Shown here: positions 1 through 8,651 of the stretch, one piece after another
Layout: every line of letters begins with the position of its first letter
Position numbering within the stretch: the stretch's first letter is position 1
NCBI GenBank assembly: GCA_012955965.1
Contig: JABBZI010000010.1
Location: 62,001 to 126,000, forward strand
Reading direction: 5' to 3'
From: Clostridioides difficile
GTDB taxonomy: Bacteria; Bacillota; Clostridia; Peptostreptococcales; Peptostreptococcaceae
Length of the DNA: 64,000 bases
The notes under the pieces: generated by a model
Told to the model about the DNA's origin: nothing
The model's input: the letters and a program-made list of their open reading frames with translations, nothing else
Databases searched by the model: none
Translations under genes and position numbers: made by a program

Positions 1-565
1 CCAATTAACAGATATACCACCAGCACAAAGAGGAATACCTCAAATAGAAGTTACATTTGATATAGATGCAAATGGTATAGTTAATGTTTCAGCTAAAGAC
101 TTAGGTACAGGAAAAGAACAAAAAATAACTATAACATCAAATACTAATCTATCAGAAGCAGAGATAGAGCAAAAGGTAAAAGAAGCTGAAATGAATGCAG
201 AAGCTGACAAACAAAAGAAAGAAAAAATAGAAGCATTTAACCAAGCTGAATCTACTATATATCAAACTGAAAAGACTTTAAATGAACTTGGAGATAAAAT
301 AAGTTCAAGTGATAAAGAAGATATAGAAAAAGCTATAGAAAACTTAAAATCTGTAAAAGACAAACAAGATGCTACAGCAGAAGAACTTAAGAAAGCTACA
401 GATGAGGTAATGACTAAGTTCCAAAAAGTATCTCAAGAAATGTACCAACAAGCAGCACAAGAGCAACAAGCAGCACAAGGTGCAGAACAACAAGCTCAAG
501 ACAATGGACCTAAAGATGATAATGTAGTAGATGCTGACTTTAAAGAAGTAGATGAAGACAAATAA
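1..565 (+). CDS. dnaK: Chaperone protein DnaK (Hsp70), C-terminal part
   Basis: The 5' end lies outside the window; the open frame begins at base 2. DnaK is the cytoplasmic ATP-dependent Hsp70 chaperone, which works with DnaJ and GrpE. The visible part starts in the substrate-binding beta-sandwich (residues reading [20 protein letters not shown], then the [12 protein letters not shown] segment typical of Hsp70). It continues into the helical lid and ends in a glutamine/alanine-rich linker and an acidic tail ([11 protein letters not shown]). dnaJ follows after 210 bases, the usual heat-shock order; hrcA and grpE would be expected upstream. The first in-frame ATG inside the window (base 191) is an internal methionine, not a start. 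Identification is secure. Confidence 0.97.
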   Translation, partial: QLTDIPPAQRGIPQIEVTFDIDANGIVNVSAKDLGTGKEQKITITSNTNLSEAEIEQKVKEAEMNAEADKQKKEKIEAFNQAESTIYQTEKTLNELGDKISSSDKEDIEKAIENLKSVKDKQDATAEELKKATDEVMTKFQKVSQEMYQQAAQEQQAAQGAEQQAQDNGPKDDNVVDADFKEVDEDK

Positions 566-713
566 GATATATAATATGTAACACTAAATGATAGCTAGAT
601 AATATATGATTTATGAAAATCATATAGATGTTAAAGATATATGGACAATATACATCATAAAGAATATAATATATCATAGATTATATAACTTAAAGTAGAA
701 TATAAGAATTAAT

Positions 714-752
714 GATGGCTTGTAGTTTATTATTCTACAAGCTATCGTTTTG
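714..752 (+). terminator. Hairpin terminator between dnaK and dnaJ
   Basis: A 12-bp stem (714-725 with 735-746, one G-T pair) with a 9-base loop is followed by GTTTTG. It sits 24 bases before the dnaJ start, within what is normally one heat-shock operon. A second, smaller hairpin (604-612 with 617-625) lies upstream in the same spacer. The structure could lower dnaJ transcription relative to dnaK or act as an RNA processing site. Confidence 0.6.
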
Positions 753-775
753 TAAAATGAAGGTGGTGTCAATTT

Positions 776-1930
776 TTGAGTACAAAAAGGGATTATTATG
801 AAGTCTTAGGCATCAGTAAAGGTGCAGAAGCTCAGGAGATAAAAAAAGCTTACAGAAAATTAGCAATGAAGTACCATCCAGATAGAAATCCTGGCGATGA
901 AGAAGCAGAAGAAAAGTTTAAAGAGATAAATGAAGCTTATGAAGTACTATCAGATGATACAAAGAGAAAAACTTATGACCAGTTTGGGCATGATGGACTA
1001 AATGGCCAAGGAGGTTTTGGTGGTCAAGGAGGATTTAACGGTCAAGGCTTTGGTGGTTTTGAAGATATGTTTGGAGATATATTTGGTGACATGTTTGGAG
1101 GAGGCTTCGGAGGTGGAAGACAGAGAAGAAGAGGTCCTCAACGTGGTGCGGATATAAGACAAAGTGTCACTATATCTTTTGAAGAAGCTGCATTTGGTAA
1201 AAAGATGTCTATAAAAGTAAACAGAAGTGAAGAGTGTGAAGAATGTAGTGGAACTGGAGCAAAACCAGGTACATCAAAGAAAACTTGTTCAACTTGTAAT
1301 GGAACTGGTCAGGTTAGAACTGTTCAAAGAACTCCATTTGGTAATATAGCAAGTTCAAGACCTTGTAGTGCTTGTAATGGAACTGGAGAAGTTATTGAAT
1401 CTCCATGTAGTAAATGTCATGGAACTGGAAATACGAGAAAAGTTAAGACTATAGAGGTAGATATACCTGCAGGTATAGATGATGGTCAAATGATAAAACT
1501 TTCTGGTCAAGGTGAAGTAGGAGAAAAAGGTGCTCCAAGAGGAGACTTATATATTGTAGTTAATGTTAAGTCACACCCACTATTTACTAGGGATGGAAAT
1601 GATATTTACTTTGAGATGCCAATTACATTTGTTCAAGCAACTTTAGGTGATGAGATAGAAGTACCTACTTTAGATGGAAAAGTTAAATATAGTATACCAG
1701 AAGGAACACAAACTGGAACTGTATTTAGACTTAAAGAAAAAGGAATCCCTAGAATTAGAGGTAATTCAAGAGGAGACCAGTATGTTAAAGTTGTAGTTGA
1801 AATTCCTAAAAAATTAAACGACAAGCAAAAAGACCTATTGAGGGAATTTGCGAAGGAGTGTGGGTCGAACGTCCACGAAAAGAAAAAAACATTCGGACAG
1901 AAAATAGAAGATATGTTTAAGAAAAAGTAA
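776..1930 (+). CDS. dnaJ: Chaperone protein DnaJ (Hsp40)
   Basis: This is the co-chaperone that delivers unfolded proteins to DnaK and stimulates its ATPase. All type I DnaJ parts are present in 384 residues: a J domain (about 5-70) with the HPD motif at residues 34-36; a Gly/Phe-rich linker (about 75-125); four CxxCxGxG zinc repeats ([32 protein letters not shown], about 150-210); and C-terminal beta domains. The start is TTG at 776, preceded by AAGGTGGTG at a good distance; no ATG is better placed. The length is normal. A terminator follows directly, so this is the last gene of the dnaK operon. Confidence 0.98.
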   Translation: MSTKRDYYEVLGISKGAEAQEIKKAYRKLAMKYHPDRNPGDEEAEEKFKEINEAYEVLSDDTKRKTYDQFGHDGLNGQGGFGGQGGFNGQGFGGFEDMFGDIFGDMFGGGFGGGRQRRRGPQRGADIRQSVTISFEEAAFGKKMSIKVNRSEECEECSGTGAKPGTSKKTCSTCNGTGQVRTVQRTPFGNIASSRPCSACNGTGEVIESPCSKCHGTGNTRKVKTIEVDIPAGIDDGQMIKLSGQGEVGEKGAPRGDLYIVVNVKSHPLFTRDGNDIYFEMPITFVQATLGDEIEVPTLDGKVKYSIPEGTQTGTVFRLKEKGIPRIRGNSRGDQYVKVVVEIPKKLNDKQKDLLREFAKECGSNVHEKKKTFGQKIEDMFKKK

Positions 1931-1935
1931 TTAAA

Positions 1936-2023
1936 ATGGCCAATATATAATCGTATTTCTGAAATCTTATCTATTTAAGAGATTTTCAATGAATATAGTA
2001 TGATTTTTATATTGGCTATTTTT
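1936..2023 (+). terminator. Terminator after dnaJ
   Basis: A long hairpin: ATGGCCAATATA (1936-1947) pairs with TATATTGGCTAT (2008-2019), and an inner stem (GAAATCT / AGATTTTC) lies in the loop. It is followed by TTTTT. It closes the heat-shock operon. Confidence 0.8.
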
Positions 2024-2052
2024 ATGTAAAAAAATAAAAACTGAATATAAAT

Positions 2053-2067
2053 AATTTTCTGAAAAAT
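2053..2067. promoter_or_regulatory. Candidate CodY box
   Basis: The 15-mer AATTTTCTGAAAAAT differs at one position from the known low-GC Gram-positive CodY consensus (AATTTTCWGAAAATT). It ends 2 bases before the -35 element of the promoter at 2070, a position suited to repression. Chance matches are more likely in AT-rich DNA, so this is a candidate only. Confidence 0.45.
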
Positions 2068-2069
2068 AC

Positions 2070-2098
2070 TTGTCCCTAAATATATAATATGCTATAAT
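2070..2098 (+). promoter_or_regulatory. Sigma-A promoter for the small transcript at 2.1-2.8 kb
   Basis: TTGTCC (2070-2075), a 17-base spacer and a perfect TATAAT (2093-2098). It lies after the dnaJ terminator and therefore starts a separate transcription unit. Transcription would begin near 2105. Confidence 0.7.
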
Positions 2099-2128
2099 AT
2101 AATCAAACAACAGAAAGAGGTGATTCCA

Positions 2129-2245
2129 GTGGGAACGGATGTGGCACTGCCAAATGATGAAGAGAACTCAATTATAATATGTAAGATAAAATTAGATACT
2201 TTTAGTGCTATATTAAGTACTGGGAAAACTCATAAGCTGGGATAA
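2129..2245 (+). CDS. Possible 38-residue small protein
   Basis: A GTG start is preceded by AGAGGTG at a spacing of about 6 bases and by the strong promoter at 2070. The product would begin MGTDVALPNDEENS and end STGKTHKLG. It is hydrophilic, has no membrane segment or signal peptide, and matches no family I know. The frame is short and could be a leader peptide, a real small protein or chance. About 490 bases without a frame and then a terminator follow, so the whole unit may be a regulatory RNA. Confidence 0.35.
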   Translation: MGTDVALPNDEENSIIICKIKLDTFSAILSTGKTHKLG

Positions 2246-2732
2246 TTATTGCAATTACCTAGACTTAAACCTTTGATAGTAAAATAGTAATATCATATAG
2301 GCGAGGTATCTAATTTTTAAATCTTTTGTATAGTATAAGTTAAAATTTTTATAAAAGATTTATCTTCTTATAATTCAGTTAGGAAAAACTAGTTGTAAAT
2401 TGACTTTAGTATGTACATGTGTAAAGAAATATGTGTGTATTATTATTTGTTGCACTAGATATGTATGTAAAGAAATATATATCTAGCCATGTATATGTAA
2501 AGAAATATGCATGTAATGTGTATAAAGTTTTTAGTATAGATTAGAAGAAGATAGGATTGTCTTTTGTAGAAAGTTAAATTCTAACTACTAAGAGGCATAC
2601 TTAAGATTTGTTTGATGTTTAGTTATAAATAATATTGAAGATAAAAAATAAGTATAGATAAAGGCTTAAAATACTTGTTTTAGATATAGTTTGTTTTGAA
2701 TGCTTAACAAATAAAAATAATTAATAAAATAG
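2246..2732 (+). other. Non-coding stretch, probably transcribed, with a triple short repeat
   Basis: No convincing reading frame is present on either strand. It lies between the promoter at 2070 and the terminator at 2733, so it is probably the body of an RNA of about 670 bases. The element GTAAAGAAATAT occurs three times (2421-2432, 2467-2478, 2497-2508), each followed by AT-rich, loosely similar sequence. An inverted repeat (AAATCTTTT ... AAAAGATTT, about 2318-2362) could fold as a hairpin. Confidence 0.4.
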
Positions 2733-2775
2733 ACATCTTCTCATAGTAAACATATACTGTGGGAAGATGTTTTTA
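2733..2775 (+). terminator. Terminator of the small transcript
   Basis: The stem ACATCTTC plus TCATAGT (2733-2747) pairs with ACTGTGGGAAGATGT (about 2756-2770) through G-T pairs and is followed by TTTTT. No gene ends nearby, which supports a separate transcript upstream. Confidence 0.7.
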
Positions 2776-2802
2776 CTTTGTGTATAAACTGTTATTAAAA
2801 AT

Positions 2803-2831
2803 TTGCATAGTGTCACATTTTAATATACTAT
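2803..2831 (+). promoter_or_regulatory. Promoter of the ROK kinase-MFS operon
   Basis: TTGCAT (2803-2808), a 17-base spacer and TACTAT (2826-2831), about 55 bases before the kinase start and after the terminator at 2733. Confidence 0.5.
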
Positions 2832-2888
2832 ATATATAATAAAATATAGAGTAAAATTAAATGATTCAAAAGAGAAAGGTGAAAAGGG

Positions 2889-3824
2889 ATGTATTATATA
2901 GGTGTAGATATAGGTGGAACAGGTATACAAGTAGGTGTAGTTGATAATAATGGAAAGATACTTTTTAGGTCAGAATGTAAAACTGTTATTGAAAAAGGTT
3001 TTGAAGGAATACTTAATGACATAAAAGTAATGATTGATAAGTTGTTGGAAGATAATGAGCTTAATATTAGCGATGTAAAATCTATTGGATTTGGAGTGCC
3101 TGGATTTATAAATAAAGATGGCTTAGTAACATGTGTAAATTTAAAATGGGATGGAAAAGATTTTAATAATGAACTAAAAAGAATCTTTCCAGAGGTTGAA
3201 ATTCATGGAGAAAATGATGCAACAGTAGCAGCACTTGGAGAAGCAAAATTTGGAAGCATGAAAGGTGCTGATGTTGGTGTTTTATATACTTTAGGAACTG
3301 GTGTAGGTGGAGGAATAGTAATTAATCAAAAAGTTTTTTCTGGAGCACATGGATTAGGCTCAGAAATAGGTCATCAAATTATAGGAGAAAACTATTTTGA
3401 TTGTAATTGTGGAAATAATGGTTGTGTAGAAACTTTTTGTTCAGCAACTGCAATTATAAAGTATTCTCAGAAGTTGATACAAGAAGGACGAGAAAGTATG
3501 ATTTTAAATTTAGCAGAAGGAAATTTAGAAAATATAAATGCAAAGATGGTATTTGATTCATATAGAGAAAATGATGAAGTTGCAATTGAAGTAATAAATC
3601 GATTTAAAGAATATTTAGCAAAAACTTTTGCAAATACCATAAATTCTTTAGACCCAGAAATTATATCTATTGGAGGAGGGATTTCTAAAGCTAGTGATAT
3701 AATACTTGATGGAATAGAAGATTTAGTAAGAAAATTTGTATTGTACAAAAAAGAAGATATAGCTACAATTACATGTGCAACTTTGGGTTCAGACGCAGGA
3801 ATTATAGGAGCTGCTTTTTTATAA
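2889..3824 (+). CDS. ROK-family sugar kinase, probably glucokinase
   Basis: Cytoplasmic ATP-dependent hexose kinase, 311 residues, normal for ROK kinases. Visible features are the phosphate-binding DIGGTG motif (7-12), GENDA with the likely catalytic Asp110, the LGTGVGGGI glycine loop (135-143), and the zinc site formed by His162 and CNCGNNGC (172-179). There is no N-terminal helix-turn-helix, so it is a kinase rather than a ROK repressor. The ATG start is preceded by AGAAAGGTGAAAAGG. An MFS transporter follows after 32 bases, probably in the same operon; uptake and phosphorylation of a sugar would fit. Glucose is the most common substrate, but other hexoses cannot be excluded. Confidence 0.85.
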   Translation: MYYIGVDIGGTGIQVGVVDNNGKILFRSECKTVIEKGFEGILNDIKVMIDKLLEDNELNISDVKSIGFGVPGFINKDGLVTCVNLKWDGKDFNNELKRIFPEVEIHGENDATVAALGEAKFGSMKGADVGVLYTLGTGVGGGIVINQKVFSGAHGLGSEIGHQIIGENYFDCNCGNNGCVETFCSATAIIKYSQKLIQEGRESMILNLAEGNLENINAKMVFDSYRENDEVAIEVINRFKEYLAKTFANTINSLDPEIISIGGGISKASDIILDGIEDLVRKFVLYKKEDIATITCATLGSDAGIIGAAFL

Positions 3825-3856
3825 GGTAAAGGAGTTGCTTACTGGAGGCATGATAT

Positions 3857-5230
3857 ATGAGTAAGATAAATGCTAGAAGAACATTTTTTTTGATAGCAAT
3901 AGGTTCAGGAACTATGCTTAATCCTCTTAATTCATCTATGATTTCACTTGCTTTACATAGTATACAAAATGATTTTCATATTAGTTTTACAACTGTATCG
4001 TGGATTGTTTCAGCTTTTTATTTAGCTAGTGCCATTGCACAACCAGTTTCAGGGAAGATAGGAGATTTAATAGGCAGGAAAGTCTTGTTTTTGAGTGGTT
4101 TGATACTTGTAATTTTGTCAGCATCTATGGTACCATTTGTTCAATCATTCTTTATATTGGTTTTTATAAGAGTAATTCAGGCGATTGGAACAAGTACTCT
4201 ATATCCATCTGGGGTTGCTCTTATACAAAATAATATAAAGGAAAGACAATCTTCTGCATTAGCTGTTTTAACTATCTTTGCTTCAACTACAGCAGGATTA
4301 GGACCAACATTAGGCGGTTTATTGTTGGATTTAGGTGGATGGCATGCTATATTTCTTGTCAACATACCTATTGTTATGGTTTCTATATGTCTAGGATATT
4401 TTTTGTTTCCAAAAGAAACAAAAGAGAAAAAATGTATAAAAGAGACTTTACAAAATGTCTTGTCAAGATTAGATATTATTGGAATACTTCTATTTTCAAT
4501 TGCAATGATTTTTCTGTTACTATTCTTACTATCTATGAAGGCGTCTTTTAATATAGAGCAACTTGTATTGGGTGTAATATTGATGTGTATTTTTATTTGG
4601 CATGAGATTAGAACAAAATTACCATTTATAGATATTAAATTATTTGTAAATAATCCTAAATTGTCAAAGGTTTACTTACAGTTTATTATATTAAATTTCT
4701 TTAATTATATTTTGTTTTTTGGTCTTCCTAGTTACTTTCAAGATGCGCTACATTATAGTGCAAAATCGACTGGTTTATTTATGCTATTTATGTCTGGTAT
4801 AGGTATATTTATATCTCCATTAACTGGGAGATGGATAGATAAATCTGGTACTAGATTGCCTCTGATGATGTCATCAATTTTTATGCTGATTAGTGCGGTA
4901 CTTCTTTCAATAATTTTTGTTCATATACCAGTAATAGGAAAGGGAATAATTTTGTCATTAGCAGGTATTAGTTACGGAGTTGGTAATGTAGCATTACAGT
5001 CCTCTATGTTTAAAGAAAGTCCTTCTGATAGTATAGGGACAGCTTCAGGTCTGTTTCAAACTAGTCGTTATTTGGGTTCTATTTTAGCAACAGTCTTACT
5101 TGGAATGGTATTTGAAGCAAGTATAACATCAGCCCAATTTCAAATATTAGGTTATGTTATGGTGGTTTTAGGTACAATAAGTTTTTTATTGAATTTTGTT
5201 TTAAAGAAAGAATTAAGAACAGTAAAATAG
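3857..5230 (+). CDS. MFS transporter, DHA2-like drug:H+ antiporter type
   Basis: A polytopic membrane protein of 457 residues, in the size range of 14-helix DHA2 transporters. The loop 2-3 motif A of MFS proteins is visible as GKIGDLIGRK (66-75). The N-terminal segment with NPLNSSMISLAL and the TVSWIVSAFYLASAIAQP region are typical of this group. The start at 3857 is preceded by GGAGG; an ATG at 3850 reads into a stop after four codons. The family mostly exports drugs, bile salts or toxic metabolites, so sugar uptake is not supported despite the upstream kinase. A bidirectional terminator follows. Confidence 0.8.
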   Translation: MSKINARRTFFLIAIGSGTMLNPLNSSMISLALHSIQNDFHISFTTVSWIVSAFYLASAIAQPVSGKIGDLIGRKVLFLSGLILVILSASMVPFVQSFFILVFIRVIQAIGTSTLYPSGVALIQNNIKERQSSALAVLTIFASTTAGLGPTLGGLLLDLGGWHAIFLVNIPIVMVSICLGYFLFPKETKEKKCIKETLQNVLSRLDIIGILLFSIAMIFLLLFLLSMKASFNIEQLVLGVILMCIFIWHEIRTKLPFIDIKLFVNNPKLSKVYLQFIILNFFNYILFFGLPSYFQDALHYSAKSTGLFMLFMSGIGIFISPLTGRWIDKSGTRLPLMMSSIFMLISAVLLSIIFVHIPVIGKGIILSLAGISYGVGNVALQSSMFKESPSDSIGTASGLFQTSRYLGSILATVLLGMVFEASITSAQFQILGYVMVVLGTISFLLNFVLKKELRTVK

Positions 5231-5365
5231 TAGATTTATGGATTTAACAAGTTTAGTATTTAATACACTTGAAAATATTGTTTGTAAAACATGAGTGATT
5301 GCTATTTATAAACTTCAGTCTTTGAAATGAAGAATATTTGAAAGGTATACAATATTTTGAATTAA

Positions 5366-5410
5366 AATTAAGCAGAACTTTTAATTAATATTTCGAAGTT
5401 CTGCTTAATT
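5366..5410. terminator. Bidirectional terminator
   Basis: A perfect 15-bp inverted repeat, AATTAAGCAGAACTT (5366-5380) with AAGTTCTGCTTAATT (5396-5410), with a 15-base loop. A- and T-rich flanks let it serve both the MFS gene (+) and the regulator gene ending at 5417 (-). Confidence 0.8.
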
Positions 5411-5416
5411 TAGTAT

Positions 5417-6184
5417 TTAAATTTTTTTATATAGAAAATAAGATTTGACACTCAGATAAAAAACCATTGCATTTTCAAAGTTTTTTAAATCAAATCCAAG
5501 TATCTCATTAATTTTTTCCAATCTATATACTAATGTGTTTCTATGTAAAAACATACTAGTAGATGTCTTAGAAATATTTAAATCATTATTTATAAACTTT
5601 ATTCCTGTATATAGAAGCTCTTCATCAATAGATTTAATCTTATTAAAGTCTATTAATTTATTGAGTATATTATCTTTATTAATCAAATCAAAAGTTTTAT
5701 ATCTAATGAGGTCAAATAAGTTTAAAAATTTATTTTCAGCGTTATCTTTTACAATATAAGGTAGTAAATCAGAACATAATTGTAATCTAAAATTAAAATC
5801 GGATTTATTATCTAATTCACCAAGATAAAAAATATAGGTACTTTGATAAGTTTCAGTTTCAATTATATTTTGTGTATTTACATTAATATCTAAGTCATAT
5901 TTAGAATTTACAATAAAGAAACCATTATGTTGTATTATATTTATATCATCATATAAGTTATAAAAAATATTTTTTAGATATTCAAAATCTATATGAGATT
6001 GATAAATTAAATAAAAGTTACCTTTTAGATTATCAAGATTATTTTCATCTAGAAAGTCAATAACATAAATAGTATTATCGAAAGAAACTAAATTGCTATT
6101 AGAGTTTAAACTTTGATTTTCATATGGATAGATATTTATTTCTTTATTAAGTTGTCTTTCTAAAAAACTTTTTAAATCTTCCAT
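5417..6184 (-). CDS. CdaR/PucR-type helix-turn-helix regulator
   Basis: A 255-residue protein whose C-terminal end (about 190-250) carries the PucR-type helix-turn-helix, recognised by FLHRNTLVYRLEKINEILG starting near residue 212. The N-terminal 180 residues have no domain I can name; they are rich in Asn, Asp and Ile. Proteins with this C-terminus (CdaR, PucR, AdeR) regulate sugar-acid, purine or amino-acid metabolism. It lies 29 bases downstream of the ABC ATPase gene on the same strand, so the two are probably co-transcribed. A role in controlling sugar uptake is an inference from that pairing. Confidence 0.7.
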   Translation of the reverse strand: MEDLKSFLERQLNKEINIYPYENQSLNSNSNLVSFDNTIYVIDFLDENNLDNLKGNFYLIYQSHIDFEYLKNIFYNLYDDINIIQHNGFFIVNSKYDLDINVNTQNIIETETYQSTYIFYLGELDNKSDFNFRLQLCSDLLPYIVKDNAENKFLNLFDLIRYKTFDLINKDNILNKLIDFNKIKSIDEELLYTGIKFINNDLNISKTSTSMFLHRNTLVYRLEKINEILGFDLKNFENAMVFYLSVKSYFLYKKI

Positions 6185-6213
6185 AAAGTCTCCTTAAAAA
6201 TAAGATTATATTC

Positions 6214-7323
6214 TTATCTTATAGCTAAAGTAGTCTCTTTGTCAAATAGGTGTATTCTGTTGTTATCAACTGAAAGTGTTAAGTCATCACCAACATTAAT
6301 TCTGTTTTTACTATCAAATCTAATTGTTATCGTATTTTCACCCAATTTTAAGTGAGCATAAGTTTCTGCTCCCATAAGTTCTTTTATTTCAATCTTTGAT
6401 TTAAAACAAGTGTCAGGATTGGATTTAATAAAATAATCTTCTACATGAATATCTTCTGGTCTGATACCTATAAAAATTTCATTATTAATATAATTTTCTT
6501 TTATTAAATCATAGTGTCTTTCTTTATCCAATTTAAGTTTAATATTTTCATTTTGTGCATAGATTTCATTATTCTCCTCTATTAATGTCACATCAATAAA
6601 ATTCATCTGTGGTGCTCCAATAAATCCTGCAACAAATATATTAGCTGGATAATCATATACATCTTGTGGAGTTGCAATCTGTTGAACTACACCATCTTTC
6701 ATTACAACAATTCTATCAGCCATAGTCATAGCTTCAACTTGGTCATGTGTTACATAAATAAATGTAGTTCCAAGCTGTTGGTGAAGTTTAGTTATCTCTG
6801 TTCTCATGGCGGTTCTAAGTTTTGCATCTAAGTTGGATAAAGGTTCATCCATTAAGAATACTTTAGGATTTCTAACTATTGCACGTCCTAATGCAACCCT
6901 TTGTCTCTGTCCTCCAGATAATGTTTTAGGCTTTTTATTTAAAAGAGGTGTTAAATCTAATATTTTAGCAGCTTCTTTAACTTTTTTGTCTATCTCATCT
7001 TTGGATAATTTTCTAAGTTTAAGTGCAAATGCCATGTTTTCATAAACTGATAAATGAGGATATAAAGCATAGTTTTGAAAAACCATAGCTATATCTCTAT
7101 CTTTTGGTTCTATATCATTGACAAGTTTGTCTCCAATGTATAGTTCTCCTTCAGAAATTTCTTCAAGACCAGCAATCATTCTAAGTGTGGTTGATTTACC
7201 ACAACCAGATGGACCTACTAAGACGATAAATTCTTTATCATTGATATCTATATTTATGTTTTTTACTGCATTAAATCCATTAGAGTAAAGTTTTGATATA
7301 TTTTTTAATATTACTTCTGACAT
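6214..7323 (-). CDS. MsmK/UgpC-type ABC transporter ATP-binding protein
   Basis: Cytoplasmic ATPase of carbohydrate ABC importers (CUT1 type), 369 residues, full length. Visible: Walker A GPSGCGKST (37-45), Q-loop VFQNYALYP (81-89), signature LSGGQ (135-139), Walker B VFLMDE (155-160), switch His in YVTHDQVEAMT, and a C-terminal regulatory OB/TOBE region from about 240 (including GIRPEDIHV). No permease or binding-protein gene is adjacent. This fits the known role of MsmK/MsmX-type ATPases as a shared energiser of several sugar importers encoded elsewhere. The start has AGGAG about 7 bases upstream. Confidence 0.88.
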   Translation of the reverse strand: MSEVILKNISKLYSNGFNAVKNINIDINDKEFIVLVGPSGCGKSTTLRMIAGLEEISEGELYIGDKLVNDIEPKDRDIAMVFQNYALYPHLSVYENMAFALKLRKLSKDEIDKKVKEAAKILDLTPLLNKKPKTLSGGQRQRVALGRAIVRNPKVFLMDEPLSNLDAKLRTAMRTEITKLHQQLGTTFIYVTHDQVEAMTMADRIVVMKDGVVQQIATPQDVYDYPANIFVAGFIGAPQMNFIDVTLIEENNEIYAQNENIKLKLDKERHYDLIKENYINNEIFIGIRPEDIHVEDYFIKSNPDTCFKSKIEIKELMGAETYAHLKLGENTITIRFDSKNRINVGDDLTLSVDNNRIHLFDKETTLAIR

Positions 7324-7685
7324 AGTATTCTCCTTGTTATTTAAATTTTAATTATATAGTATCAAATTTTTTTATTATATTAAATGTGTAAAATGGCTAA
7401 ACTTTTTTGTTTAATAATATGATTACTATTATTTTTACATATAATGTAGATTATTATGTAATCGGTAAAAGATATTAAAAGTGATATTTACCACTGTTTC
7501 AATAGAATTTAATAATATATGACTTTTAAATTACTACTTATAAGCCTAATTTGGTAAAAATCGAAAAGTCTATGTAATTAAGATATTATTAATAAAAATT
7601 TATAAAACAAAAAAGTATGATATTTATGATATAATAAAAGTTATGGAAAAACAGGAATATTACTATAAAGAAGAGAGGTAAACTT
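7324..7685. promoter_or_regulatory. Divergent intergenic region with an extended -10 promoter for prmA
   Basis: This spacer separates the minus-strand ATPase gene from the plus-strand prmA operon. An extended -10 element TGATATAAT lies at 7627-7635, about 50 bases before prmA, without a clear -35. Several TATAAT-like sequences face the minus strand near 7350-7381 and could drive the ATPase gene. No reading frame, riboswitch motif or terminator was recognised here. Confidence 0.45.
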
Positions 7686-8633
7686 ATGAATAATTGGATA
7701 GAAGTAACTATAAAAACAACAACAGAAGCAGTTGAACCTATAACAAATATACTATATGAACAAGGCGCTGGTGGAGCTGTAATAGAAGACCCAAAAGACT
7801 TTTTATTTCAGAAGAAAAATGAGTTAGATTGGGATTATGTTGAAGAAGAAGTATTTAAAAAGAATGAAGAAGATAATGTACTTATAAAAACTTACGTTTC
7901 AGAAGAAAAAAATGTGATGGAATTTGTCGAAATAATAAAACAAAAAGTTTTAGGCTTAAAAGATTTTGGTATAGATATAGGTGAAGGAAGTGTATCATTA
8001 GACCAAGTAAATGAAGCTGATTGGGCAAATGCATGGAAGGCATATTACAAACCAACAAAAGTAGGACAAAGAGTAGTAGTAAAACCTACATGGGAAGATT
8101 ATACTACACAAGAAGGGGACTTAATAATAGAGCTTGACCCTGGCATGGCATTTGGTACAGGGACACATGAGACTACTAGCATGTGTATCAGAGAATTAGA
8201 AAAATATGTGAATAAAGATTCTAAAGTATTTGATATTGGTTGTGGAAGTGGAATCCTTGCAATAGCAGCAGCTAAATTAGGGGCAAAAGAAGTTATAGCT
8301 GTAGATTTAGATGAAGTGGCAGTAAAAGTTGCAAAAGAAAATGTGATTGAAAATAAAGTAGAGGAAAATGTATCTGTAATGCATGGAAATTTAACAGATG
8401 TAATAAAAGATAAAGCTGATGTAATAGTTGCAAATATAATAGCTGATATAATAAAAATACTCGCAAAAGATGTTCAAAACTTTATGAAAGAAGATGCTAT
8501 ATTCATATCTTCAGGTATAATTTTGGACAAAGTAGAAGAAGTTAAAGGAAGTTTAATTGAAAATGGATTTGAAATAGTTGAAGTTCAAAAACTAGGTGAA
8601 TGGTCAGCGATAGTTTCTAAGCTTAAAAAATAG
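7686..8633 (+). CDS. prmA: Ribosomal protein L11 methyltransferase PrmA
   Basis: A SAM-dependent methyltransferase that methylates ribosomal protein L11 in the cytoplasm. It has 315 residues, normal for the family. The N-terminal substrate-recognition domain is followed by the Rossmann methyltransferase fold with motif I VFDIGCGSGILAIAAAKLGA (about 180-200) and the VANIIADII motif that replaces the usual motif IV. The GTGTHETT segment just before is diagnostic for PrmA. ATG start with AAGAGAGGTAA upstream. First gene of a run with rsmE and mtaB, the order also found after dnaJ in Bacillus. Confidence 0.96.
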   Translation: MNNWIEVTIKTTTEAVEPITNILYEQGAGGAVIEDPKDFLFQKKNELDWDYVEEEVFKKNEEDNVLIKTYVSEEKNVMEFVEIIKQKVLGLKDFGIDIGEGSVSLDQVNEADWANAWKAYYKPTKVGQRVVVKPTWEDYTTQEGDLIIELDPGMAFGTGTHETTSMCIRELEKYVNKDSKVFDIGCGSGILAIAAAKLGAKEVIAVDLDEVAVKVAKENVIENKVEENVSVMHGNLTDVIKDKADVIVANIIADIIKILAKDVQNFMKEDAIFISSGIILDKVEEVKGSLIENGFEIVEVQKLGEWSAIVSKLKK

Positions 8634-8651
8634 AGGGTATGGTGGAGTATA

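Noticed and set aside
2421-2508. CRISPR-like array
   Set aside because: Only three 12-base copies with unequal spacing, no cas genes, and no typical repeat length.
2889-5230. Reading the ROK kinase and MFS pair as a glucose uptake operon
   Set aside because: The transporter resembles DHA2 exporters rather than sugar importers, so the functional link is not supported beyond adjacency.
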